Notes under the pieces: generated by a model
Told to the model about the DNA's origin: nothing
Seen by the model: only the letters and a program-made list of their open reading frames with translations
Database searches by the model: none
Shown here: piece after piece, positions 1 through 5,668 of the stretch
How positions within the stretch are numbered: the first letter of the stretch is position 1
Layout of the letters: each line of letters starts with the position of its first letter
Assembly: GCA_021154065.1 (NCBI GenBank)
Contig: JAJKJG010000282.1
Coordinates: 1 to 8,293 of the forward strand
Origin: Methylobacterium sp.
Lineage (GTDB): Bacteria > Pseudomonadota > Alphaproteobacteria > Rhizobiales > Beijerinckiaceae
Length of the DNA stretch: 8,293 bases
Direction of reading: 5' to 3'
Program-made: the position numbers and the translations under genes

Positions 1-537
1 GAGCGGATGGTCGGCGAGGCGGTCGCGGCGCTGGGTAAGCTCGACATCCTGATCAACAATGCCGGCACGCCGGGCTCGCTGCAGCCGATCGAGTTTGCCG
101 ACCTCGACGCCATGACGGAAGCGTTCTGGCAGCTCATCCTGTCGACGAACCTCATCGGCCCGTTCCGCTGCGCGCACGCCGCCGCGCCGGCGCTGAAGGC
201 CGCGAAGGGCGCGATCGTCAACACCGCGTCGGTCGCGGGGCTTGGGCGGCGCGGCAGCAGCATGGCCTACGGCGCCTCGAAGGCCGGCGTCATCAACCTG
301 ACGAAGGGCCTCGCCCGGGCGCTCGCGCCTGAGGTGCGCGTCAACGCCGTCGCGCCGGGCCTCGTCGCGACGCCGTGGACGAACCCGTGGCCGGACGAGC
401 GCAAGCAGGCGACGCTCGAGCGCACGCTCCTCGGCAAGGTGGCGCAGCCGATGGACATCGCGCAGGCGATGCTGTTCCTTGCCGTGCACGGCCACATCAC
501 CGGTGAGACCATCGTGGTCGACGGGGGATTCAGCTAG
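1..537 (+). CDS. SDR family NAD(P)-dependent oxidoreductase, C-terminal part
   Basis: This is a short-chain dehydrogenase/reductase cut off by the left window edge. About 178 residues are visible; family members are usually about 250, so roughly 70 N-terminal residues with the TGxxxGIG cofactor loop lie outside. Seen directly: the NNAG motif (visible residues 19-22), a candidate catalytic Ser in NTASVAG (77), the YxxxK pair as YGASK (Tyr90, Lys94), the RVNAVAPG segment, and the usual C-terminal ITGETIVVDGGF ending. The reading frame is open from base 1, so the internal ATG at 7 is not a real start. SDRs of this type oxidise alcohols or reduce ketones in the cytoplasm using NAD(P)(H). The substrate cannot be told. 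The next gene encodes a beta-keto acid cleavage enzyme, so a beta-hydroxy acid is an inferred candidate. The stop codon lies inside the left arm of an inverted repeat. Confidence 0.93.
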   Translation, partial: ERMVGEAVAALGKLDILINNAGTPGSLQPIEFADLDAMTEAFWQLILSTNLIGPFRCAHAAAPALKAAKGAIVNTASVAGLGRRGSSMAYGASKAGVINLTKGLARALAPEVRVNAVAPGLVATPWTNPWPDERKQATLERTLLGKVAQPMDIAQAMLFLAVHGHITGETIVVDGGFS

Positions 538-576
538 AGCAAAATCCGGTCATGCTGACTCGATTTTCGCTCTAGC
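533..576. repeat. Inverted repeat overlapping the SDR stop codon
   Basis: Positions 533-546 pair with 562-576 with a single one-base bulge, around a 15-nt loop. The SDR stop codon TAG (535-537) is inside the left arm. It could act as a transcription end for the SDR gene, but there is no T-tract after it. It directly precedes the palindrome at 587-633, and the two together look like one intergenic repeat element. Confidence 0.6.
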
Positions 577-586
577 TTCTCGTTTG

Positions 587-633
587 AGCATGATCTTTTC
601 CGCGAACCGGTGTCCACTTCGCGGGATCATGCT
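587..633. repeat. Rhizobiales-type intergenic palindromic repeat
   Basis: AGCATGATC (587-595) is perfectly complementary to GATCATGCT (625-633). Inside it, CCGCGAA (600-606) pairs with TTCGCGG (618-624). This leaves a TTTT bulge and an 11-nt loop containing CCGGTGTCCAC. The organisation GAGCATGATCTTTTC - ACCGGTGTCCACTT - GATCATGCT matches, from memory, a very common intergenic palindrome of Bradyrhizobium and related genera. It sits between the SDR and BKACE genes and may separate their transcripts. Confidence 0.7.
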
Positions 634-698
634 GAATACGGAGAATACGTAACGCAGGCGGCGGGATTGCGGGAACACGGGCCGGGAATGGAGAGAAC

Positions 699-1574
699 AT
701 GTCGCGGAAAACCGTCATCACCTGCGCGCTCACCGGCTCCTTCGACACGCCGTCGAAGAATCCGGCGGTGCCGGTCACGCCGGCCGAGATCGCGAATTCC
801 GCGCTCGACGCCGCGAAGGCCGGGGCCGCCGTGGTGCACATTCATGTGCGCGATCCGAAGACCACGAAGCCATCGATGGAGCTCGCGCTGTACCAGGAGG
901 TCGTCGACCGCATCCGCGACAAGAACGGCGATGTGGTCCTGAACCTGACGACCGGGGCCGGCGGGCGCTTCGCGCCGGACCCGGCCGAGCCGAGGAAGGC
1001 CGGCGAGGGCACGACGCTGACGACGCCCGCCATCCGCATGCGCCACATCGAGGCGATCCGGCCTCCGATCTGCACGCTCGACGTCGCCACGATGAACTTC
1101 GGCGAGACGATTTTCGCCAATACTCCCAGCCACTTGCGCGAGATGGCCGATCGCGCGAAGGCCGCCGGCGCGAAGCCCGAGATCGAAGTCTTCGACCTCG
1201 GCCATATCGAGCTCGCGAAGCGCCTCATCGCCGACGGCCACCTCGCCGAGCCGCCGCTGTTCCAGATCTGCCTCGGCATCTCCTATGGGGCGCCGGCGAC
1301 GCCGGAAACGCTCATCCAGATGCGCGACCGCCTGCCGAAGAACGCCGCCTGGTCGGCCTTCGGCATCGGCCGGACCGAGTTCCCGATGGCGGCGGTCGCG
1401 GTCGCGGCCGGCGGCAACGTCCGCGTCGGGCTCGAGGACAACCTCTATCTCGGCAGAGGTCAGCTCGCGCCGAGCAACGCGGCGCTCGTCGAGCGCGCCG
1501 CGACCATCGTCGAGCTCCTCGACGCGTCGGTCGCGAGCCCGGCCGAGGCGCGGGAGATCTTCGGGCTTGGTTGA
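699..1574 (+). CDS. BKACE-family beta-keto acid cleavage enzyme (DUF849, Kce-like)
   Basis: The 291-residue protein belongs to the BKACE family, whose founder is 3-keto-5-aminohexanoate cleavage enzyme (Kce). The family performs a Zn-dependent reversible Claisen-type exchange: a beta-keto acid plus acetyl-CoA gives acetoacetate plus a new acyl-CoA. Seen directly: an N-terminal ITCALTGS strand, the hallmark HIHVRDP with the two presumed Zn-binding histidines His47 and His49, the NLTTGAGG segment (about 87-94), and GLEDNLY, whose Glu246 fits the third metal ligand (Glu230 in Kce). Length is normal and nothing is broken. The ATG at 699 is supported by a GGAG at 690-693 with a 5-nt spacer. It lies 161 nt after the SDR gene with palindromes between, so co-transcription is uncertain, but a dehydrogenase-then-cleavage pair is biochemically sensible. 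Substrate specificity in this family varies widely and is not assigned here. Confidence 0.93.
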   Translation: MSRKTVITCALTGSFDTPSKNPAVPVTPAEIANSALDAAKAGAAVVHIHVRDPKTTKPSMELALYQEVVDRIRDKNGDVVLNLTTGAGGRFAPDPAEPRKAGEGTTLTTPAIRMRHIEAIRPPICTLDVATMNFGETIFANTPSHLREMADRAKAAGAKPEIEVFDLGHIELAKRLIADGHLAEPPLFQICLGISYGAPATPETLIQMRDRLPKNAAWSAFGIGRTEFPMAAVAVAAGGNVRVGLEDNLYLGRGQLAPSNAALVERAATIVELLDASVASPAEAREIFGLG

Positions 1575-1595
1575 TCCTTCCGCGGAACGCTCGCC

Positions 1596-1625
1596 GTCAT
1601 GATGAAAGTGTCCGATCATCATGAC
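1596..1625. terminator. Hairpin after BKACE, possible terminator
   Basis: A perfect 10-bp stem (1596-1605 with 1616-1625, GTCATGATGA/TCATCATGAC) with a 10-nt loop begins 21 nt after the BKACE stop. There is no T-tract, so intrinsic termination is only possible. The right arm is shared with the longer stem at 1617-1669. Confidence 0.45.
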
Positions 1626-1669
1626 CGGGGGACGTTGGAATCGCAGGCGAATCCGATCCGGTCATGATG
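1617..1669. terminator. Hairpin at the end of the TRAP permease gene
   Basis: CATCATGACCGG (1617-1628) is a perfect 12-bp inverted repeat of CCGGTCATGATG (1658-1669), around a 29-nt loop. Read on the - strand, the arm at 1658-1669 contains the permease stop codon (1662-1664). It is a candidate transcription end for the TRAP operon, competing with the 1596-1625 stem. No T-tract is present. Confidence 0.4.
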
Positions 1670-3710
1670 GCGATGCGCCGGCCTCTGCGGCTCGGTCGAG
1701 GCGGTACGCGGCGAGCTGGCGGATCAGCACCGGCACGACGAGCGTCGCGCCGAGGAGCGACGAATAGAGTTCCGGCGCGACGAGCAGGATCGCCGCGACG
1801 ATGAGGAGCACCCGCTCCCAAAAGGCGGTCCGGGTCAGGAGCCAGCCGGTAATTCCTGCGCTGAGGCAGCTGATGCCGGCGGCGCAGCCGAGGAAGGCGA
1901 GCCAGAAATCCGGCCAGTTGAAGCCCTTGGCGACGAGGAGAAGCGAGGGCGAGAACACGAACACGAACGGCACCAGCACCTTGCCGAGGCCGAGCCGGAA
2001 GGCGGTGTTGCCGGTCCGGAAGGGGTCGGCTCCCGCCATGCCGGCGGCCGCATAGGCGGCGAGCGCCACCGGCGGCGTGATGTCGGCAAGCACGCCGTAA
2101 TAGAACACGAAGAAATGCGCGACGATCGGCTCGACGCCGAGGAGGCCGAGCGCCGGCGCGGCGATCGTCACCATGATGATGTAGTTTGCCGTCGTCGGTA
2201 TCCCGCAGCCCATCAGGATGCAGACGATTCCGGTCATGATCAGCGTGAAGAGCAGCGTCAGGCTCTTGAGCGAGGCGAGCCAGGCCGGCAGCACCGCCGC
2301 GATGCCGGCGGCGAGGCTCCCGGCGGTGGACGTCACGATGTAGGACAGCTTGAAGCCGACGCCGGTGAGCGTCACGACGCCGACGACGATGCCAACGGTC
2401 GCGGCGGCGGCGCCGACCGCGAGCGCATATTTCGCGCCGTCGCGGAGGCCGTCGAAGACCTCGCCGGGGCTCATCCGCCGGCGCGGGTTGAGGAGGCCGA
2501 CGGCGATGCACAGCGTGATGCCCCAGAACGCCGCCATGTAGGGCGTGTAGCCGGCCATCAGGATGGCGATCAGCGCGACGAGCGGGATGACGGTCGGCCA
2601 GTCGCGGCGGAAGGCCTCCCTCAGGTCGGGCATCTCGTCTGGCCGCAGCCCGCGCAGCCCGTTGCGCTTGGCCTCGAAATGCACCTGCATGAAGACGCCG
2701 AAGAAATGCATGAAGGCCGGCACGATCGCCGCCATGATGATGGTGGTGTAGGGCAGGTTCAGGAACTCGATCATCAAGAACGCCGCCGCGCCCATGATCG
2801 GCGGCGTGATCTGCCCGCCGGTCGAGGCGGTCGACTCGACCGCCGCCGCGAAATGCTTCTTGTAGCCGAGGCGGATCATCGCCGGGATGGTCAGCGAGCC
2901 GACCGTGACGGTGTTCGCGACCGACGAGCCGGAGATCATCCCGAACAGGGCCGAGCCGAAGATCGCGACCTTCGCCGGCCCGCCGGCGTAGCGCCCCGCG
3001 ACCCAGGCGGCGCAATCGAGGAAAAGCTGGCCGAGGCCGATGCGGGTCGCGAAGACGCCGAACAGCACGAAGTGGAAGACGTAGGTCGCGACGACGCCGA
3101 GCGCGATACCGTAGATGCCTTGCGTCGTCAGGTAGAGATGGTCGATCAGCTGCGCGAAGCTCGAGCCGGGATGGACCAGGATGCCGGGCATCGACTGGCC
3201 GAGCATGGCGTAGGCCATGAACAGAAGCGCGATGATCGGCAGCGGCCAGCCGACGGAGCGTCGGGTCGCTTCGAGCAGCACGAAAACCAGCACGGCGCCG
3301 AGGATCACGTCGCTCCGGGTCGGGTTGCCGACCCGGAAGGCGAGATCGTCGAGCGGAATCAGCGGCACGTGCAGCACCGCCACCACCGCGGCAACGGCGA
3401 GGATCCAGTCCGGCAGGGAGATGCCCAGCGGATGAAGCAGGCCCGGTGGCACCGGCCGCTCGTAGCCGCGCTTGGCAATCGGGAAGACGAGGAAGATGAG
3501 GCCGAGGACGAAGGAGAGGTGGACGCCGCGGTGGATCATCTCGGGCAGGAGCCCGAAGCCGGCCGTGTAATAATGGAACAGCGACAGCACCACGAGGAGC
3601 GTGCCGACGAGCCGCGCCGCGAGCGGCGCGAGCGGGCGGAAGCGGATCTCGGAGTCGAATTTCTCCTCGAGCTCGCGGGCCTTCGCCTCGTCGAGTTCCA
3701 TCGTGGGCAT
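1662..3710 (-). CDS. TRAP transporter permease, 4TM/12TM fusion (DctQM type)
   Basis: The 682-residue membrane protein fuses the small (4TM, DctQ-like) and large (12TM, DctM-like) subunits of a TRAP transporter, the arrangement usually paired with TAXI-type binding proteins. It imports a solute delivered by the periplasmic protein, driven by an ion gradient. Seen: a soluble charged N-terminus (1-25), many hydrophobic helices from about 30 on, and family signatures SGSSVANTVTVGSLTIPAMI (260-279), STGGQITPPIMGAAAF (296-311), GCGIPTTANYI (501-511) and DITPPVALAAYAAAGMAGADP (543-563). Length is normal. The ATG at 3710 has GGAG 5 nt upstream on the - strand; a second ATG three codons in is possible. 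It lies downstream of the solute-binding gene, with a large palindromic element in the 184-nt gap. Substrate is unknown. Confidence 0.95.
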   Translation of the reverse strand: MPTMELDEAKARELEEKFDSEIRFRPLAPLAARLVGTLLVVLSLFHYYTAGFGLLPEMIHRGVHLSFVLGLIFLVFPIAKRGYERPVPPGLLHPLGISLPDWILAVAAVVAVLHVPLIPLDDLAFRVGNPTRSDVILGAVLVFVLLEATRRSVGWPLPIIALLFMAYAMLGQSMPGILVHPGSSFAQLIDHLYLTTQGIYGIALGVVATYVFHFVLFGVFATRIGLGQLFLDCAAWVAGRYAGGPAKVAIFGSALFGMISGSSVANTVTVGSLTIPAMIRLGYKKHFAAAVESTASTGGQITPPIMGAAAFLMIEFLNLPYTTIIMAAIVPAFMHFFGVFMQVHFEAKRNGLRGLRPDEMPDLREAFRRDWPTVIPLVALIAILMAGYTPYMAAFWGITLCIAVGLLNPRRRMSPGEVFDGLRDGAKYALAVGAAAATVGIVVGVVTLTGVGFKLSYIVTSTAGSLAAGIAAVLPAWLASLKSLTLLFTLIMTGIVCILMGCGIPTTANYIIMVTIAAPALGLLGVEPIVAHFFVFYYGVLADITPPVALAAYAAAGMAGADPFRTGNTAFRLGLGKVLVPFVFVFSPSLLLVAKGFNWPDFWLAFLGCAAGISCLSAGITGWLLTRTAFWERVLLIVAAILLVAPELYSSLLGATLVVPVLIRQLAAYRLDRAAEAGASPS

Positions 3711-3733
3711 GACGGCTCCATGGCGCGCAAACT

Positions 3734-3876
3734 GTCATTCCGGGGCGCGCCGCAGGCGCGAGCCCGGAACCCATAAACACTTGCGGCGCCGATCGCGCAC
3801 GAGCGTTCGAGCGCGATCGGAAGGGCTAGCGGTTATGGGTGCCGGGCTCTCCGCTTCGCGGAGCCCCGGAATGACG
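3734..3876. repeat. Composite palindromic element between SBP and permease genes
   Basis: The outer arms are inverted copies: GTCATTCCGGGG (3734-3745) against CCCCGGAATGAC (3864-3875), and ACCCATAA (3769-3776) against TTATGGGT (3833-3840). Each arm can fold by itself; the right one has CTCCGC/GCGGAG with a 3-nt loop. The centre holds a perfect 10-bp stem, CCGATCGCGC (3789-3798) with GCGCGATCGG (3811-3820), whose 12-nt loop contains CGAGCGTTCG. The GTCATTCCGGGGC..GCCCGGAACCCATAA form is one I recognise as a high-copy intergenic repeat in Bradyrhizobium-like genomes, comparable to enterobacterial REP/BIME elements. It lies inside the TRAP operon and may protect the upstream SBP mRNA or damp expression of the permease. 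Confidence 0.8.
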
Positions 3877-3894
3877 ATGGCGAAGCGGCTCGGG

Positions 3895-4881
3895 TTACTT
3901 CAGCAACCCTGCTTCCTTGTAGAACTTCTCGGCGCCGGGATGGAGCGGAATGCCGAGCCCGGTGGTCGCGGTCTTCGCGGTGATCAGCTTGCCCTTGGCG
4001 TGACCGGCGTCGAGCTGCTTGCGGGTCTCGTCGCTCCAGAGCGCCTTGGTGATCTTGTAGACGAGGTCCTCCGGCTGCTTTGCCGTCGTGACCCACTGGG
4101 CGTTGACCGAGATGGTCTGCGTCTCGGCGACGTCCTTGTAGACACCGGCCGGCACCGTGTCCTTGGCGAAGAACTTGTATTCCGCCAGCAGCTTCTCGAC
4201 CTGCGGTCCGGCGATCGGAACGAGGCTGATGCCGGAGGAGGTCGCAAGCTCGGAGATCGCCCCGGTCGGATAGCCGCCGACGAAGAAGAAAGCGTCGAGC
4301 GCGTTGTCCTTCAGCCGGTCGCCGGCCGGTCCGGGCTTGAGGTATTCGGGCTTGATGTCCTTCTCGGTGATCCCGAAGGCGGCGAGCACGAGCCGCGAGT
4401 CGACGATCGTGCCCGAGCCCGGCTCGTCGATCGAGACGCGCTTGCCCTTGAGGTCGGCGACCGATTTGATGTTGGCATCCTTGCGCGCGACGATGTGGAC
4501 CGTTTCGGGGTAGAGCGTTGCGATGACGCGCAGGTCCTGGACCTTGGGCTTGCCCTCGTAGAGGCCGGTGCCGGTGTAGGCCCAATAGGCGACGTCCGAC
4601 TGCGTGAAGCCCGATTCGGACGAGCCGCCCTGGATGGCGTTGATGTTCGCGACCGAGCCGTTCGAGGAGACCGCGGTCGAGACGAGGCCGGCGACGCCCT
4701 TGCCGCCGTCCTGGCCCGAGATCGCGTTCGCGATGAGGCCGCCGATCGGGTAATAGGTGCCGCCCGTCCCGCCGGTGCCGATGCGGAAGAAGGCCTGCTG
4801 CGCGAGCGCAGCGCCGGCGGAGCCGACGGCAATAAGCAACGCGCCGGCCACGGCTTGGCGTCTGCTGGTCCTGAATATCAT
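3895..4881 (-). CDS. TAXI-family TRAP transporter solute-binding protein
   Basis: This is a periplasmic solute receptor of the TAXI family that hands its ligand to the fused permease encoded downstream. It has 328 residues from the ATG at 4881. That start is preferred over the ATG at 4908 because a strong purine-rich site (GGAGGGAGAG) precedes it and because it gives a compact signal peptide: SRRQ, a hydrophobic stretch, then ALA before QQ, with predicted cleavage after residue 27. The twin arginines (7-8) hint at Tat export, but the rest of the Tat motif is poor. The mature N-terminus carries the family signature IGTGGTGGTYYPIGGLIAN (about 34-52), and the C-terminus has the usual GIPLHPGAEKFYKEAG ending. 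Length is normal. TAXI proteins bind small organic acids or amino acids; the ligand here is not predictable. The cupin gene starts the same strand run 94 nt upstream. Confidence 0.94.
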   Translation of the reverse strand: MIFRTSRRQAVAGALLIAVGSAGAALAQQAFFRIGTGGTGGTYYPIGGLIANAISGQDGGKGVAGLVSTAVSSNGSVANINAIQGGSSESGFTQSDVAYWAYTGTGLYEGKPKVQDLRVIATLYPETVHIVARKDANIKSVADLKGKRVSIDEPGSGTIVDSRLVLAAFGITEKDIKPEYLKPGPAGDRLKDNALDAFFFVGGYPTGAISELATSSGISLVPIAGPQVEKLLAEYKFFAKDTVPAGVYKDVAETQTISVNAQWVTTAKQPEDLVYKITKALWSDETRKQLDAGHAKGKLITAKTATTGLGIPLHPGAEKFYKEAGLLK

Positions 4882-4975
4882 TCGGGTCTCTCCCTCCGGG
4901 ACGATCAAATGCCGCCCAATGCAACCGTCGGGTATCCGGACGTGCGTTTCAAGCCCGGTCGCGGGGAACGGCCGG

Positions 4976-5383
4976 TCAGCCCGTCGGCGCGACCGCGTAT
5001 TGCTCGTCGGTGACGTGCTCGAGCCAGGTCACGTGGACGCCGTTCTGGTGCTCGTGCAGGGCGAGGTGGACGAGCCCGCTCGTCGGCGACGCGCCATGCC
5101 AATGCTTCTCCTCCGGCGGGATCCAGACCGTGTCGCCGGGGCGGATCTCCTCGACCGGGCCGTTCCATGTCTGCACCCGCCCGACGCCCGAGACGACGTG
5201 CAGCGTCTGCCCGAGCGGATGGGTGTGCCAGGCGGTGCGCGCGCCGGGCTCGAACGTCACCCGCACCGCCTTGACCCGCGCCGGCTCGGGAGCCTCGACG
5301 ATCGGGTCCTGCCACACCGTCCCGGTGAACCATTCGCCGCGCCCGCGCCGCGTCGCGACCGCAACCGCCCGGGTGATGTCCAT
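4976..5383 (-). CDS. Small manganese-type cupin, (R)-hydroxynitrile lyase-like
   Basis: The 135-residue single-domain cupin closely resembles, from memory, the bacterial hydroxynitrile lyase-type cupins of Granulicella tundricola (GtHNL) and Acidobacterium. Seen directly: WFTGTVWQDP (18-27), FEPGARTAWHTHPLGQT (44-60), the GD turn (83-84), EEKHWHGASPT (91-101) and LEHVTDEQY at the C-terminus. The metal-ligand set His53, His55, Gln59 and His94 falls at the same residue numbers as in GtHNL, as do His96 and His106 in the pocket. Many such proteins are annotated only as cupins and their natural role is unclear, so hydroxynitrile lyase activity is a hypothesis. The ATG at 5383 has an excellent AAAGGAGG 6 nt upstream; a longer frame to 5557 would run through the tRNA remnant and is rejected. 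It lies 94 nt before the TRAP binding-protein gene on the same strand and could be co-transcribed. Confidence 0.88.
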   Translation of the reverse strand: MDITRAVAVATRRGRGEWFTGTVWQDPIVEAPEPARVKAVRVTFEPGARTAWHTHPLGQTLHVVSGVGRVQTWNGPVEEIRPGDTVWIPPEEKHWHGASPTSGLVHLALHEHQNGVHVTWLEHVTDEQYAVAPTG

Positions 5384-5464
5384 GGCCGGCCTCCTTTGGC
5401 AGCCGATCATAGGTGCGAAAGCCCCACCCGCAAGCGCCGGGCAAGAGATTCTCGACGACGGAGC

Positions 5465-5512
5465 TGGCTGGGGCGCCAGGATTCGAACCTGGGAATGGCG
5501 GTACCAAAAACC
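5465..5512 (-). tRNA. tRNA-Gln(UUG) 3' fragment, attachment-site remnant
   Basis: Read on the - strand this is the 3' portion of a tRNA-Gln gene. It has the anticodon loop TTTTGGT (5509-5503) with anticodon TTG at 5507-5505, the 3' anticodon strand ACCGC (5502-5498), variable CATTC (5497-5493), a perfect T-arm CCAGG-TTCGAAT-CCTGG (5492-5476), the 3' acceptor strand CGCCCCA (5475-5469), discriminator G and encoded CCA (5467-5465). Upstream of about 5512 the sequence does not resemble a tRNA: no D-arm, no 5' acceptor strand, and the 5' anticodon strand carries a mismatch. It is therefore not functional as it stands. With a tyrosine integrase 157 nt away, it is best read as the att duplicate left when an element inserted into the tRNA gene. 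Confidence 0.88.
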
Positions 5513-5524
5513 TCCAGTCGGTAA

Positions 5525-5606
5525 TTCCGGGCATTTCCCTGAATTTCCTGTGATCATCTAAGTCTCTGCGACAACGCAGGTTCTGATTGTCAGTTGTTTC
5601 CGGGCA
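5525..5606. repeat. Direct repeat TTCCGGGCA beside the att core
   Basis: The 9-mer TTCCGGGCA occurs at 5525-5533 and again at 5598-5606, with further TTTCCC and TTTCC runs at 5534-5548. This lies in the AT-richer strip between the tRNA remnant and the integrase. It could be an integrase-binding site; no match to a characterised att site can be claimed. Confidence 0.4.
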
Positions 5607-5623
5607 GGTCCGGACGTAAGCTC

Positions 5624-5645
5624 CCAGGTGGTAGCCAGGTGGTAG
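5624..5645. repeat. 11-bp perfect tandem repeat upstream of the integrase
   Basis: CCAGGTGGTAG is repeated exactly head to tail at 5624-5634 and 5635-5645, 24 nt before the integrase ATG. A period of about one helical turn in front of an integrase gene fits arm-type integrase sites or an operator for the integrase promoter. That role is an inference. Confidence 0.55.
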
Positions 5646-5668
5646 CCCGCTGGCCTTCGAGCACGAAA

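Noticed and set aside
627..1622. - strand frame of 331 codons opposite BKACE
   Set aside because: Its composition is that of a GC-rich shadow, and the + strand codes for a clear BKACE protein over the same range.
2115..3776. Long + strand open frame (553 codons) antisense to the TRAP permease
   Set aside because: It is extremely rich in Arg, Asp, Glu, His and Gly with no domain, and lies opposite a certain membrane protein gene in GC-rich DNA. It is a typical antisense shadow and ends in the palindromic repeat.
1597..3780. - strand frame of 727 codons overlapping the permease
   Set aside because: It is Arg/Ala/Pro/His-rich in the wrong frame, while the other frame on the same strand gives a full TRAP permease with all signatures.
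3601..5013. + strand frame of 470 codons opposite the TAXI binding protein
   Set aside because: No domain is present, and the frame runs through the palindromic element and opposite a certain gene.
5384..5557. N-terminal extension of the cupin to an ATG at 5557
   Set aside because: The extension would translate the tRNA remnant and spacer, and a strong AAAGGAGG site marks 5383 as the start.
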